Source of the DNA: Chryseobacterium gregarium DSM 19109
GTDB taxonomy: Bacteria > Bacteroidota > Bacteroidia > Flavobacteriales > Weeksellaceae
DNA length: 64,000 bases
NCBI RefSeq assembly: GCF_000430845.1
Contig: NZ_AUMU01000017.1
Span: forward strand, 1-64,000
Direction of reading: 5' to 3'
The notes below the pieces were generated by a model, which worked only from the letters and a program-made list of their open reading frames with translations, was not told the DNA's origin and did not search any database. Positions 51,622 to 59,601 of the stretch are shown here, piece after piece; positions within the stretch are counted from its first letter, which is position 1, and each line of letters begins with the position of its first letter. The translations under genes were made by a program, and so were the position numbers.

Positions 51622-51822
51622 TTTTTTTAATGTTTTAACTTTGAATCAAAGATAATAAAATTATTGGTATTTGTTCTTGTTGATCTTAATTTTTTGCAAA
51701 ACTTTATACCTTGTTAATCTAGCCTTTTTACGGCTGTCTTCCGGTTTGAAAGTAAGAGATTATAGTACTTATTAGGCACCAGCTGAACTATAACTTACAA
51801 CCCCAGACTTAGAACTTAATGA

Positions 51823-52716
51823 TTATTTTGAAAACATTTTTGACACTTTTTCCGCCTTTTTGCTTTCAGAATAATCGTAGAAACCTTCTCCGGATTTCAC
51901 GCCTAATTTTCCGGCCATGACCATATTAACCAGCAGTGGGTTCGGTGCATATTTAGGATTTTTAAAACCGTCATACATTACGTTCAGGATGGCTAAACAG
52001 ACATCAAGGCCAATAAAATCGGCCAATTGAAGCGGTCCCATCGGATGGGCCATTCCCAGTTTCATCACGGTATCGATTTCTTCTACACCTGCTACGCCGT
52101 TATAAAGCGTCTCAATAGATTCGTTGATCATTGGCATCAGGATCCTGTTGGCTACAAATCCCGGATAGTCATTTACTTCTACAGGAACCTTTCCTAAGGT
52201 TCTGCTCATTTCATACACGGCATCAAAAGTTTCTTTGGAAGTAGAATAGCCCTTGATAATTTCCACCAGCTTCATAATCGGTACCGGATTCATAAAGTGC
52301 ATCCCGATGACCTGGTCAGGCCTTTTCGTGGCAGCAGCAATTTTGGTGATGGAAATGGATGAAGTATTGGTAGCCAAGATACAGTTTTCAGGCGCAAATT
52401 CGTCCATCTGCCCGAAAATTTTCAGTTTCAGTTCCTGGTTTTCGGTAGCCGCTTCAACAACAAGGTCAGCATTACCGACCGCATCCCGAAGGGCTGTGAA
52501 GGTTCTGATGTTTCCTAACGTTTCCGCTTTTTTTTCTTCTGTAAGGTTTCCTTTTGCAATTATCCTGTCAAGATTGGTGGTAATGGTTTTCAGTCCTCTG
52601 TCTAAAGCTTCCTGTGAAACGTCTACCAGGTTTACGGCAAATCCGCTTTGTGCAAAAGTATGGGCGATCCCATTTCCCATGGTTCCTGCTCCGATAACTA
52701 CAATGTTCTGAATCAT
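51823..52716 (-). CDS. 3-hydroxybutyryl-CoA / 3-hydroxyacyl-CoA dehydrogenase
   Basis: This 297-aa single-domain dehydrogenase oxidises (S)-3-hydroxyacyl-CoA with NAD(P). The Rossmann fold opens with [12 protein letters not shown], and an Asp at the end of strand 2 (NLVD) favours NAD. The catalytic His-Asn pair is in [16 protein letters not shown]. The C-terminal domain contains [20 protein letters not shown] and [16 protein letters not shown]. The length fits Hbd/PaaH-type enzymes without a crotonase domain. It stands alone, so its pathway (fatty acid, butyrate or phenylacetate) is not fixed by its neighbours. Confidence 0.93.
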   Translation of the reverse strand: MIQNIVVIGAGTMGNGIAHTFAQSGFAVNLVDVSQEALDRGLKTITTNLDRIIAKGNLTEEKKAETLGNIRTFTALRDAVGNADLVVEAATENQELKLKIFGQMDEFAPENCILATNTSSISITKIAAATKRPDQVIGMHFMNPVPIMKLVEIIKGYSTSKETFDAVYEMSRTLGKVPVEVNDYPGFVANRILMPMINESIETLYNGVAGVEEIDTVMKLGMAHPMGPLQLADFIGLDVCLAILNVMYDGFKNPKYAPNPLLVNMVMAGKLGVKSGEGFYDYSESKKAEKVSKMFSK

Positions 52717-52735
52717 TTTTCCTTATTTAATTAAA

Positions 52736-53146
52736 TTATTTTTTATAAACCGTTAAGTTTTTTGCGTTGGCAAGGTCTGCTTTTTTAAGCGTTTCAGCCT
52801 GATCAAAATTCACCATTCCGTCACTGTTTTTCTTTCTGGAATTATTCTGGGTATTAATGGTTGATTTTAATCCCGTAATAAACTTTGCTTTTTGGGTTCT
52901 TGAAAGTCTGTCCGTTCCTACATACAGGTTGTATTCCCCTTCTCTTCCGAGACCGCTCTGCCTGTAGACTTCCAGTGCCTTTATTCTGTTTTTCTTTTGA
53001 AAGCGGTTAAGGTAATCCATCACGGGCTTATCGGAAGGCGTTCCGCAGCAGACGCTTGAATAGCCGATCTGCAGGTAGTTTTCACTTTTCTGGGCAAAGA
53101 AAAAGGTACTGCTGAATAATGCTATTGCTACTATTAATTTTTTCAT
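52736..53146 (-). CDS. Secreted hypothetical protein with CC motif
   Basis: This 136-aa protein has signal peptide MKKLIVAIALFSSTFFFAQ. The mature chain starts with a beta strand and a vicinal cysteine pair (GYSSVCCGTPSDKP), then a basic helical part (LNRFQKKNRIKALEVYRQ) and GREGEYNLYVGTDRLSRTQK. Function is unknown; the pair could bind metal or form a vicinal disulfide. It lies between the dehydrogenase and the beta-lactamase on the same strand with 19- and 31-bp gaps, so it may be co-transcribed. Confidence 0.6.
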   Translation of the reverse strand: MKKLIVAIALFSSTFFFAQKSENYLQIGYSSVCCGTPSDKPVMDYLNRFQKKNRIKALEVYRQSGLGREGEYNLYVGTDRLSRTQKAKFITGLKSTINTQNNSRKKNSDGMVNFDQAETLKKADLANAKNLTVYKK

Positions 53147-53177
53147 AATAAATCGGTTTAAAAATAAGCTTAAAATT

Positions 53178-54056
53178 TTAATTATTAAAATAATCCCAGA
53201 CGGTCTTTGAAATATCTGAAATCATTTTACAGTTCACAGCATCCGTTTCCGTTGAATTACTGACCAGTACAGCTATTGCATAATGCCTGCCATCGGGTAA
53301 AGTAATGATCGCAATCTCATTTTCAGCACCTGTTAAGCCTGCATTATTCTTTCCGGAAGCTCCCGTTTTCCTTGCCACAGGCGTATTTTCCGGAAGCTGT
53401 TCGATCAGTTTGTTTTTTCCGGTAGAGGTGGAGAACATAACCTTCATCAGATAATCCGTGGACTTTTTGGATAATAATTTCCCGTCATAGAACTTTTTCA
53501 GGACATCAACCGCCGATTTTGCAGTGGTATAATTTTCATACTGGGCATTCCAGTCTTTGTGCATTTCCGCTTCGTTATATTTGATCCGGAACCCTTTTAC
53601 TCCTTTTGAATCCATGAATTTCTGAACGGTCTCAGTACCTCCAAGTAATTTAAGTAAGATATCGCAGCCGTTATTGTCACTTTTGGCTACAGTATATTCC
53701 AATATTTCACTCAAGGCTACTTCTGCATTCTTACCGGAATATTTGTCGCGTAGCGGCGACCATGTATTTTCCATCAGGTTAGAGGCATCCAGTGTTACTT
53801 TCTGGTCCAGGGAAAGTTTTCCTTTGTCCACAAAGTCCAGGACGGCTGCGGCGATGTGAAATTTAAAGACACTTTGCATCGGAAGCTTTTTATCTGCATT
53901 TTGATGATAGCTGAAACCATTTTCGAAATTTAGGACAGAGATTCCTGCCGTTGCGTTTTTACCTTTTACGATAACATTTATTTTTTCTGCCAGTACAGAT
54001 TGCTGGGCAAAAGAAAAGGCTGAAATCAGAAGAAAGATTAGTCCCGTTTTTTTCAT
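53178..54056 (-). CDS. Class A (subclass A2) beta-lactamase
   Basis: This 292-aa periplasmic serine beta-lactamase has a signal peptide through FSFAQ. The active-site SVFK is at 62-65 and SDN at 126-128. The omega-loop NEAEMH (161-166) has the general-base Glu162, with His in place of Asn170, as in PER/VEB/CIA/CGA enzymes. KTG is at 230-232. Such enzymes hydrolyse penicillins and often cephalosporins, and are intrinsic and chromosomal in Chryseobacterium. No transposon or integron lies near. It is separated from the GH5 gene by a terminator. Confidence 0.92.
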   Translation of the reverse strand: MKKTGLIFLLISAFSFAQQSVLAEKINVIVKGKNATAGISVLNFENGFSYHQNADKKLPMQSVFKFHIAAAVLDFVDKGKLSLDQKVTLDASNLMENTWSPLRDKYSGKNAEVALSEILEYTVAKSDNNGCDILLKLLGGTETVQKFMDSKGVKGFRIKYNEAEMHKDWNAQYENYTTAKSAVDVLKKFYDGKLLSKKSTDYLMKVMFSTSTGKNKLIEQLPENTPVARKTGASGKNNAGLTGAENEIAIITLPDGRHYAIAVLVSNSTETDAVNCKMISDISKTVWDYFNN

Positions 54057-54073
54057 AATATTTGTTTAAAAAT

Positions 54074-54102
54074 AAATCCCTTTCAGTTTCTGAAAGGGAT
54101 TT
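54074..54102 (-). terminator. Terminator of the GH5 gene
   Basis: A perfect 13-bp stem, AAATCCCTTTCAG (54074-54086) and CTGAAAGGGATTT (54090-54102), has a 3-nt loop and a T-rich tail on the minus strand. It lies just beyond the GH5 stop. Confidence 0.9.
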
Positions 54103-54120
54103 GCAATTTAAGGTTTTTTC

Positions 54121-55842
54121 TTATTTCAATTCGAAATAATTCAGGCTGACACCGCCATTCTCAAAATAGATGCGGATTTTATTCTCGCCTTTCTTCAAGC
54201 TGATTCCTTTTGCAGATATGGTTTTCCATACTTCATTTCCTCCTGTTTGAGGCAATGCAACAACAGCCAGGGGTTTTCCGGAAGCGTTCTCAATCCTTAC
54301 TTTTGCATCATTAATGGCTGCATAGTTTATGGCGAAAGTGTAGGCTTTATCCGCTTTAGCATGAATGGTGTACTGAAGCCATTCCCCGCTTTCCGTTTTT
54401 CCTACGTAATATTGGTCGTCTTTCGTTTGGTAAATATCCACTCCGTCATTCCTCAGCTGGTTTCCGGAATTCCATTCAGACCTTTTGGCAGGGTCGCTCA
54501 CCCAGAGATTGACAAAATCTTTGTCCTGATAGGCAGAACCGATTCTTCCCAGGTCATAATCCGTTGCGGAGATCTTTCCCGGGGCCTGATGATTTTTAAA
54601 AGGCTTTGTACTGCTGTCAGTAGTCTGTCTGAATAGGGCATCGATCACATCATTTTTGATTTCAACATTGCTGAACTTATAATTTTCCGCGATCTGCATC
54701 AATGCTTTTTCTGCGAATGTCTTTGAAGGTTTTTCGCCTCCGTTTTTCCAGTAATTCAGCAGCTTCTGGTATTCAGGCGTGATTTTTACGTTGGTGATCC
54801 CGGCAATATTATCAATCTTTTTCATCGGCCAGAAGGCATAACCGATATTGTGTTTATCGAGGAGCTGAATCAGTTCCGTAAACCAGACATTGGAATTTTC
54901 CCCGGTTTCTCCCAGCCAGACCGGTATGTTGTGCTTTTCCCTAAGGTCTAAAACAGATTTTAGTGTGGCATCATCGTTATTGTTCCAGTATTTATGAAAA
55001 CTGAAAACCATATTGCTGTCCCAAAGAGGTGTCAGCCCATTATAATTATTGCCCCAAGCATTGCCTTCGATAATGATGATATGCTTTTTGTCAACCTCAC
55101 GGATAGCCTGGGTAATATCCTTCTGCAGCTTCCATAGCGGTGCATTGGACATTTCATCCGTTCCGTTCGGGTTTTTTCCGGTGAAATTGATATTCGGTTC
55201 GTTGATCAGGTCATAGCCTCCGATCCACGGCTCATCTTTATACCGTTCCGCCAGCTTTTTCCAGAGGGCCACTGTTTTTTTCCGATTGTCTTCACTTTCC
55301 CAGAGGGACGGTTTCGTTTTGTCATTGTCAGAAATATTCACGTCATTGCCCTGTCCGCCTGGCGCCGCATGAAGATCCAGGATCAGGTACAACTTATTGT
55401 CGGCACACCACTTCAGAAGATCGTCGGTCATTTTAAATCCTTCTTCCAGCCAGGTATTCTGGCCTTTTACCGGTTCTTTTTCAATCGGTAAGGTGTACAG
55501 ATTGTAATGCATCGGAAGCCTTATTGAATTGAATCCCGCTTTTTTCAGAAAATCAATATCCTGTCTGGTAATCCCGTTTTTTAAATAAGCTTTGTAAAAA
55601 CGTTCCATGTCGTCTTGTCCGATCAGTTCTGCGATTTTTTCCTTGATTTTATATTGCGGACCGGCAAAATCAGCAGTCTTCAGCATATAGCCTTCCTGCA
55701 GCATCCATCCGCCCAGACCGAGGCCCCGAAGCTGGATATTTTCACCTTTATCGTTAATAATTTTCTGGCCGCTGGTCTTTAATAACTGTGATGTCCCAAA
55801 TTGAGACAATAATAAAGCGGATAATAGAATAGTTCTTTTCAT
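54121..55842 (-). CDS. Secreted GH5 glycosidase with C-terminal CBM6-like domain
   Basis: This 573-aa protein has a signal peptide (through FGTSQ). The GH5 barrel covers about 22-370, with GLGLGGWMLQEGYM near the start, acid/base Glu215 in LINEPN and nucleophile Glu312 in WLGETGEN. The beta-sandwich at the C-terminus (about 420-573, ATDYDLGRIGSAYQDKD, GEWLQYTIHAKADKAYTF, KGENKIRIYFENGGVSLNYFE) resembles CBM6-family modules. The likely substrate is a beta-glucan or similar polymer. It has its own promoter and terminator and is unlinked to the susCD locus. Confidence 0.9.
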   Translation of the reverse strand: MKRTILLSALLLSQFGTSQLLKTSGQKIINDKGENIQLRGLGLGGWMLQEGYMLKTADFAGPQYKIKEKIAELIGQDDMERFYKAYLKNGITRQDIDFLKKAGFNSIRLPMHYNLYTLPIEKEPVKGQNTWLEEGFKMTDDLLKWCADNKLYLILDLHAAPGGQGNDVNISDNDKTKPSLWESEDNRKKTVALWKKLAERYKDEPWIGGYDLINEPNINFTGKNPNGTDEMSNAPLWKLQKDITQAIREVDKKHIIIIEGNAWGNNYNGLTPLWDSNMVFSFHKYWNNNDDATLKSVLDLREKHNIPVWLGETGENSNVWFTELIQLLDKHNIGYAFWPMKKIDNIAGITNVKITPEYQKLLNYWKNGGEKPSKTFAEKALMQIAENYKFSNVEIKNDVIDALFRQTTDSSTKPFKNHQAPGKISATDYDLGRIGSAYQDKDFVNLWVSDPAKRSEWNSGNQLRNDGVDIYQTKDDQYYVGKTESGEWLQYTIHAKADKAYTFAINYAAINDAKVRIENASGKPLAVVALPQTGGNEVWKTISAKGISLKKGENKIRIYFENGGVSLNYFELK

Positions 55843-55900
55843 AGATGTTTAATTATTTGGATTGTAGGGGATTGTTTAGAATTTTATTGTTAAGTAATGA

Positions 55901-55934
55901 CAAATATATTTAAAATTACCAAATACTTTGTCAA
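55901..55934 (-). promoter_or_regulatory. Promoter of the GH5 gene
   Basis: On the minus strand, TTG (55934-55932), a 23-bp spacer and TATATTTG (55908-55901) fit the consensus, giving a leader of about 55 nt. Confidence 0.65.
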
Positions 55935-55997
55935 AAAATTAAATCCGGATTCTATTCTGCGGGTAGAAGCTTCAAACTCATTCCGGAAAAAGAGAAA

Positions 55998-56585
55998 ATG
56001 ATTAATTTAGCAGGAATATTTTTAATTTTATGTAAGAAGATGCTGAAACAACTGGGAAACTTTTCGGACGCAGAAACAGAACTGCTCAATAACAGTTTGC
56101 GCAAAACATATTTGGATAAGAATGAAATTTTAGTTGCAGAAGGTGAAGTTTCAAAATCTGTATATTTCGTTGTGAAAGGTTCTTTTTACCAGTTTTTTAA
56201 TAATCTGGACCGTGAAGAAGAGGTAATCACAGATTTACATATTGATAATGAATGGATGTTTAATGGTGAAAGTCTCATTAATCAGATCCCATCAAAGGCA
56301 GCCATTATGTCTTTTGAACAGTCGGAAGTGTTGGAGCTGACACTGGAACACCTTCACCGGCTTATTGCGGTTTCCCAGAAATTCCTGCAGTTTAATAAAC
56401 TTTTCAACCTGTCGCATTCCAAAATGGTTTTCTATGACGGGAACCTGAATCCTGCTGAAAAGTATGACTATATTTTGAAAACGAAGCCCCGGCTTTTGCA
56501 GGTATTTCCACTGACGATGATTGCTTCTTACCTGAAGATCAGGCCTGAGACTTTAAGCCGGGTAAGGGCCAATGTTATTATTTGA
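55998..56585 (+). CDS. Crp/Fnr-family transcriptional regulator
   Basis: This 195-aa regulator has a cyclic-nucleotide-binding-type beta barrel (KNEILVAEGEVSKSVYFVVKG, LHIDNEWMFNGESLI) and the long dimer helix. It ends in a short C-terminal helix-turn-helix, LTMIASYLKIRPETLSRVRA. The HTH is of the reduced Bacteroidota type and runs almost to the last residue. No Fe-S cysteine cluster is seen, so it is not a classical oxygen-sensing FNR. ATG 56040 is an alternative start that removes 14 residues. The VOC gene 51 bp downstream may be its target or operon partner. Confidence 0.88.
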   Translation: MINLAGIFLILCKKMLKQLGNFSDAETELLNNSLRKTYLDKNEILVAEGEVSKSVYFVVKGSFYQFFNNLDREEEVITDLHIDNEWMFNGESLINQIPSKAAIMSFEQSEVLELTLEHLHRLIAVSQKFLQFNKLFNLSHSKMVFYDGNLNPAEKYDYILKTKPRLLQVFPLTMIASYLKIRPETLSRVRANVII

Positions 56586-56636
56586 TTTTGATCAAGTATT
56601 ACTGTTATATATTATATTCATCTTTGAAGAAAAAAG

Positions 56637-56990
56637 ATGATGACATCAATCATTCCGAAATTGCCGATGCGCAATAAGGAACTAACCAGAAATTTTTATG
56701 AAAATTTAGGATTTAAAGCCTCTGAAAATGATTTCCCCGGCTATCTCATGATGAAGAACGAAACCTTGGAAATCCATTTTTTTGAATTTGCGGATTTGAT
56801 TCCCGCTGAGAATTACGGCCAGGTTTACATACGCAGTTCAGAGATAGAAACACTCTACAAAAGGTATTTGGAGCGAAATATTGAAATTCATCCGGCAGGA
56901 AATCTCGGCAAAAAATCATGGGGACAAAAAGAATTTTCAATACTGGATCCGGATAAAAATTTAATAACATTTGGCCAGACATCGGAATAA
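56637..56990 (+). CDS. VOC-family bleomycin-resistance-like protein
   Basis: This 117-aa protein is one VOC module of the bleomycin-binding type: MRNKELTRNFYENLGFKASE at the start, YLMMKNETLEIHFFEF in the middle and FSILDPDKNLITFGQ at the end. ATG 56640 is an equally good start. It lies directly after the Crp/Fnr regulator on the same strand. Such proteins bind antibiotics stoichiometrically or are enzymes, and the ligand is not predictable. Confidence 0.8.
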   Translation: MMTSIIPKLPMRNKELTRNFYENLGFKASENDFPGYLMMKNETLEIHFFEFADLIPAENYGQVYIRSSEIETLYKRYLERNIEIHPAGNLGKKSWGQKEFSILDPDKNLITFGQTSE

Positions 56991-57025
56991 TAACGATGCC
57001 TGATGAAAGGCTAGATCTAGTGTAT

Positions 57026-57168
57026 GAGCCTGTTTAATATTGAAAATTTGTCAATATTTTGCAGTTTAATCGTTAATTTTATTCCCGCAGATTTTTAGAT
57101 TGAGCAGATTTAAATGCATATAAAAATCTACGGGAAATTATTTTTTTGAAATAAATGTAAACAGGCTC
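57026..57168. repeat. Nested inverted repeat (MITE- or cruciform-like, 143 bp)
   Basis: The outer arms GAGCCTGTTTA (57026-57036) and TAAACAGGCTC (57158-57168) are a perfect 11-bp inverted repeat. Inside, TTCCCGCAGATTTTTA (57082-57097) pairs with TAAAAATCTACGGGAA (57121-57136) with one mismatch. The element sits between convergent genes and holds no ORF. It may be a small non-autonomous element or an elaborate terminator. A GCAGATTT core is also found in the repeats at 62.6 and 63.2 kb. Confidence 0.65.
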
Positions 57169-57197
57169 TTATTAAGATCAATATCATTATTTTGGAA

Positions 57198-58160
57198 TCA
57201 CGAAATCAGTTCCATAATTTTCAGGGCCACTTTCAGGGCTTCCGTACCGTCTTCAAGGGAAACTTCGACATGCTTATTTTCGGTAATGGAGTCTGCAAAA
57301 GAATTCAGCTCATCAAGAATCGCATTGTTCGGCTGGATGTCCGGGTATTCAAACAGGATCTGATTTTTTTCGCCCTCTGCATTTTCAATAATCATATCAA
57401 ACGGGGTAGGGTGTTCAGGGGCGTCTTTCATCCGGATCACTTCTGCTTTCTTTTCCAGGAAATCAACTGAGATATAAGCATCTTTCTGGAAAAACCGGCT
57501 TTTTCTCATGGCTTTCATGGAAATCCTTGAAGTGGTCAGGTTTGCCACGCATCCGTTTTCAAACTCAATTCTGGCGTTGGCAATATCCGGGGTTTTGCTG
57601 ACTACGCAGACACCGCTGGCATGGATATTTCTGACTTTGGATTTCACAATGCTTAATAAAATATCGAGATCGTGGATCATCAGGTCCAGCACCACGGAAA
57701 CATCGGTCCCGCGGGGATTGAATTCGGCCAGTCTGTGGATTTCAATAAACATCGGGTTCTGGATATACTCTTTGGCTCCGATAAAGGCGGGATTGTATCT
57801 TTCAACGTGCCCGACCTGCGCTTTGATATTGTTTTCCTGACACTTTTGAAGGATTTCTTCAGCCTGTTCCAGCGTCTGTGTTACCGGTTTCTCAATAAAA
57901 AAATGAAGTTTTTTTTCAATAGCCTTCAAAGCATAATCGTAATGGTAGAGGGTCGGCGTCACGATATCCAGCACATCGATCTGATCCAGGAGATCATCAA
58001 AATTTTCAAAATACGGATATCCGAATTCGGCTTCCAGTTTTCTGCCGTTCTCTGCATCCTTGTCATGGAAACCTACGAATTCATATTGATCCGACTGATT
58101 CAGAAGCCTTAAGTGGATCTTGCCCAAATGTCCTGCTCCTACCAAACCTGCTTTTAACAT
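57198..58160 (-). CDS. Gfo/Idh/MocA-family oxidoreductase
   Basis: This 320-aa NAD(P)-dependent dehydrogenase has Rossmann motif GAGHLGKIHLRLL (about 7-19) and the conserved EKPVTQ (Lys95 region) that contacts nicotinamide and substrate. The C-terminal domain carries HVERYNPAF and DLMIHDLDILLSI, where a catalytic His is expected. Members oxidise or reduce sugars, inositols or UDP-sugar derivatives; the NPAFIGAKEYI part recalls UDP-sugar 3-oxidases, but the substrate is open. It is a single gene with no sugar genes beside it. Confidence 0.85.
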   Translation of the reverse strand: MLKAGLVGAGHLGKIHLRLLNQSDQYEFVGFHDKDAENGRKLEAEFGYPYFENFDDLLDQIDVLDIVTPTLYHYDYALKAIEKKLHFFIEKPVTQTLEQAEEILQKCQENNIKAQVGHVERYNPAFIGAKEYIQNPMFIEIHRLAEFNPRGTDVSVVLDLMIHDLDILLSIVKSKVRNIHASGVCVVSKTPDIANARIEFENGCVANLTTSRISMKAMRKSRFFQKDAYISVDFLEKKAEVIRMKDAPEHPTPFDMIIENAEGEKNQILFEYPDIQPNNAILDELNSFADSITENKHVEVSLEDGTEALKVALKIMELIS

Positions 58161-58225
58161 AGCTGTATTAAATTTTTGTAAATATAATCAATTTAGGGGT
58201 TCGGCAAGAGATGATAGGTTTTAGG

Positions 58226-58256
58226 TTGACCGGTACCGATTGTTTTTTTACTTTTG
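58226..58256 (+). promoter_or_regulatory. Promoter of pcm
   Basis: TTG (58226-58228), a 20-bp spacer and TACTTTTG (58249-58256) fit the consensus. The -7 box overlaps a TTG that would extend the frame upstream, which favours the ATG at 58293. Confidence 0.7.
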
Positions 58257-58292
58257 CACAAACTGCTGCTGCAATCTAATACCAGTTATCCC

Positions 58293-58946
58293 ATGACGAA
58301 TGATTCGTTTGTACACAAAGGAAAAAGAAAAATTTTAGTTGACTATCTCCGGAACAGGATCGGCATTTCAGACGAAAATGTCCTGTCTGCCATGAACCAG
58401 GTTCCGAGGCACCTTTTTATTGAAAGTATTTTTGAGGATTTCGCGTATGAAGACCGTGCGTTCCCGATCCTGGCGCATCAGACGATCTCGCATCCTTCCA
58501 CCGTGGCGGAACAGTCTGAACTTCTTCAGGTAAAAGAAGGCGAAAAAGTCCTTGAGATAGGCACCGGCTGCGGGTACCAGACGGCAGTTCTGCTGGCCAT
58601 GAAAGCTTTGGTCTATACCGTGGAACGGCAGAAAGACCTGTTTGATTTTTCCAAGAAAAAACTGCGTGAAATGCTCCTGTATCCGAAGTTCCAGAGTTTC
58701 GGGGACGGTTTTGCCGGCCTTCCGACCTTTGCGCCTTTTGATAAAATCATCGTGACCTGCGGGGCTGCGGTTTTGCCCACCGAACTTTTAAAACAGTTAA
58801 AGGTAGGCGGAAAAATGGTGATTCCTTTGGGCCCGACCGATGAACAGGTGCTGTACCGCTTTACCAAAGTTTCCCCGACCGAGTTTGAAAAAGAGGAATT
58901 CGGAGCCTATAAATTTGTGCCGATGCTGGGGAATACGAATCAATAG
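58293..58946 (+). CDS. pcm: Protein-L-isoaspartate O-methyltransferase
   Basis: This 217-aa SAM-dependent enzyme methylates isoaspartyl residues to start their repair. The region EDRAFPILAHQTISHPSTVA holds the PIMT-specific substrate loop, and EIGTGCGYQTAVL is SAM motif I. KIIVTCGAAVLPTELLKQL and KMVIPLG follow as later motifs. Start ATG 58293 is chosen over an in-frame TTG at 58254 because the promoter covers that TTG. A structured repeat begins 27 bp after the stop. Confidence 0.94.
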   Translation: MTNDSFVHKGKRKILVDYLRNRIGISDENVLSAMNQVPRHLFIESIFEDFAYEDRAFPILAHQTISHPSTVAEQSELLQVKEGEKVLEIGTGCGYQTAVLLAMKALVYTVERQKDLFDFSKKKLREMLLYPKFQSFGDGFAGLPTFAPFDKIIVTCGAAVLPTELLKQLKVGGKMVIPLGPTDEQVLYRFTKVSPTEFEKEEFGAYKFVPMLGNTNQ

Positions 58947-58972
58947 CTGTTTATTCAGGCAGCAGTGACAGG

Positions 58973-59028
58973 AATTCCCCTCCTCCGGAGGGGTGTCGAA
59001 AATTGAAAATTTTTGACGGGGTGGTTTA
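58973..59028 (+). repeat. DUF559-associated structured repeat, copy A
   Basis: The conserved head AATTCCCCTCCTCCGGAGG continues as GGTG (58973-58995) and contains a 7-bp hairpin, CCCCTCC/GGAGGGG, with loop TCC. A variable middle follows whose ends pair (TCGAAAATT against AATTTTTGA). The conserved tail is GACGGGGTGGTTTA (59015-59028). The copy lies between pcm and the DUF559 gene, in the same orientation as the gene. Confidence 0.85.
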
Positions 59029-59053
59029 GAAGCATCCCACAAAAAAACAATAC

Positions 59054-59467
59054 ATGGACGAAATTTCAACCCATATCCACGGAGTTCCCATCCGCAGGCA
59101 TTTCGTGGAATCTTTGCCCTACAATCCGCATTTAAGAAAATTACTCAGCAGCAAACGCAAAGCCGGAATTCTCAGTGAAGTCCTGTTCTGGAAGCAGGTA
59201 CGGGCAAAAACATTTCACCGGATCGATTTTGACAGGCAGAGAATTATAGGAAATTATATTGTCGATTTTTATGTAAAAACCTTAAGTCTGGTCATTGAAA
59301 TCGACGGCTGGAGCCATGACCATAAAGAAGCTGATGATGAAGCCAGGCAGAAATATCTTGAATCTCTAGGATTGAAAGTATTCAGAGTAAGCGATTTTGA
59401 TATTCGGAACAATATCCGCGTGGTGATGAAAGACCTGGAGGATTTTATTGTTGAACATTATAAATAG
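59054..59467 (+). CDS. DUF559 endonuclease-domain protein (PD-(D/E)XK, Vsr-like)
   Basis: This 137-aa protein has the DUF559/Vsr-like nuclease fold. Helix Glu42 is in ILSEVLFWKQVR, Asp71 in GNYIVDFYVK, and Glu82-x-Asp84 in VIEIDGWSH, with the basic FDRQRIIG strand before them. Together they make a complete PD-(D/E)XK-type site. DUF559 proteins are widespread and functionally unassigned. The gene is tightly bracketed by three copies of one structured repeat (58973, 59500 and 59602), which suggests it processes or mobilises that repeat. No methylase accompanies it, so a Vsr mismatch-repair role is less likely. Confidence 0.88.
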   Translation: MDEISTHIHGVPIRRHFVESLPYNPHLRKLLSSKRKAGILSEVLFWKQVRAKTFHRIDFDRQRIIGNYIVDFYVKTLSLVIEIDGWSHDHKEADDEARQKYLESLGLKVFRVSDFDIRNNIRVVMKDLEDFIVEHYK

Positions 59468-59499
59468 TAAACCTAATCTTCCAATAATATCCATATGGG

Positions 59500-59555
59500 A
59501 ATTCCCCTCCTCCGGAGGGGTGGATTCGGCTTAAGGCCGGAGACGGGGTGGTTTA
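59500..59555 (+). repeat. DUF559-associated structured repeat, copy B
   Basis: This copy has the same head (AATTCCCCTCCTCCGGAGG, continuing GGTGG) and the same tail GACGGGGTGGTTTA (from 59542) as copy A. The middle, ATTCGGCTTAAGGCCGGA, is unrelated in sequence but again forms a hairpin (TTCGGC against GCCGGA). It is on the same strand as the nuclease gene and 32 bp after its stop. Confidence 0.85.
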
Positions 59556-59601
59556 AAACACCAGATAAAAAGAGATTAATAAAAATATTATATTTCTTTT
59601 A

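Noticed and set aside
57192..57470. Plus-strand ORF of 92 codons opposite the Gfo/Idh gene
   Set aside because: It is a shadow frame on the opposite strand of a well-supported oxidoreductase. Similar long antisense frames in purL, pheT and the macroglobulin genes were rejected for the same reason.
58977..58993. Repeat copy A as a simple pcm terminator
   Set aside because: The hairpin is strong but is not followed by a T run, and the same unit with its conserved tail recurs at 59500 and 59602 in both orientations.
59054..59467. Very-short-patch repair endonuclease (vsr) assignment
   Set aside because: No cytosine methylase gene is nearby, and the sequence reads as DUF559 and not true Vsr.
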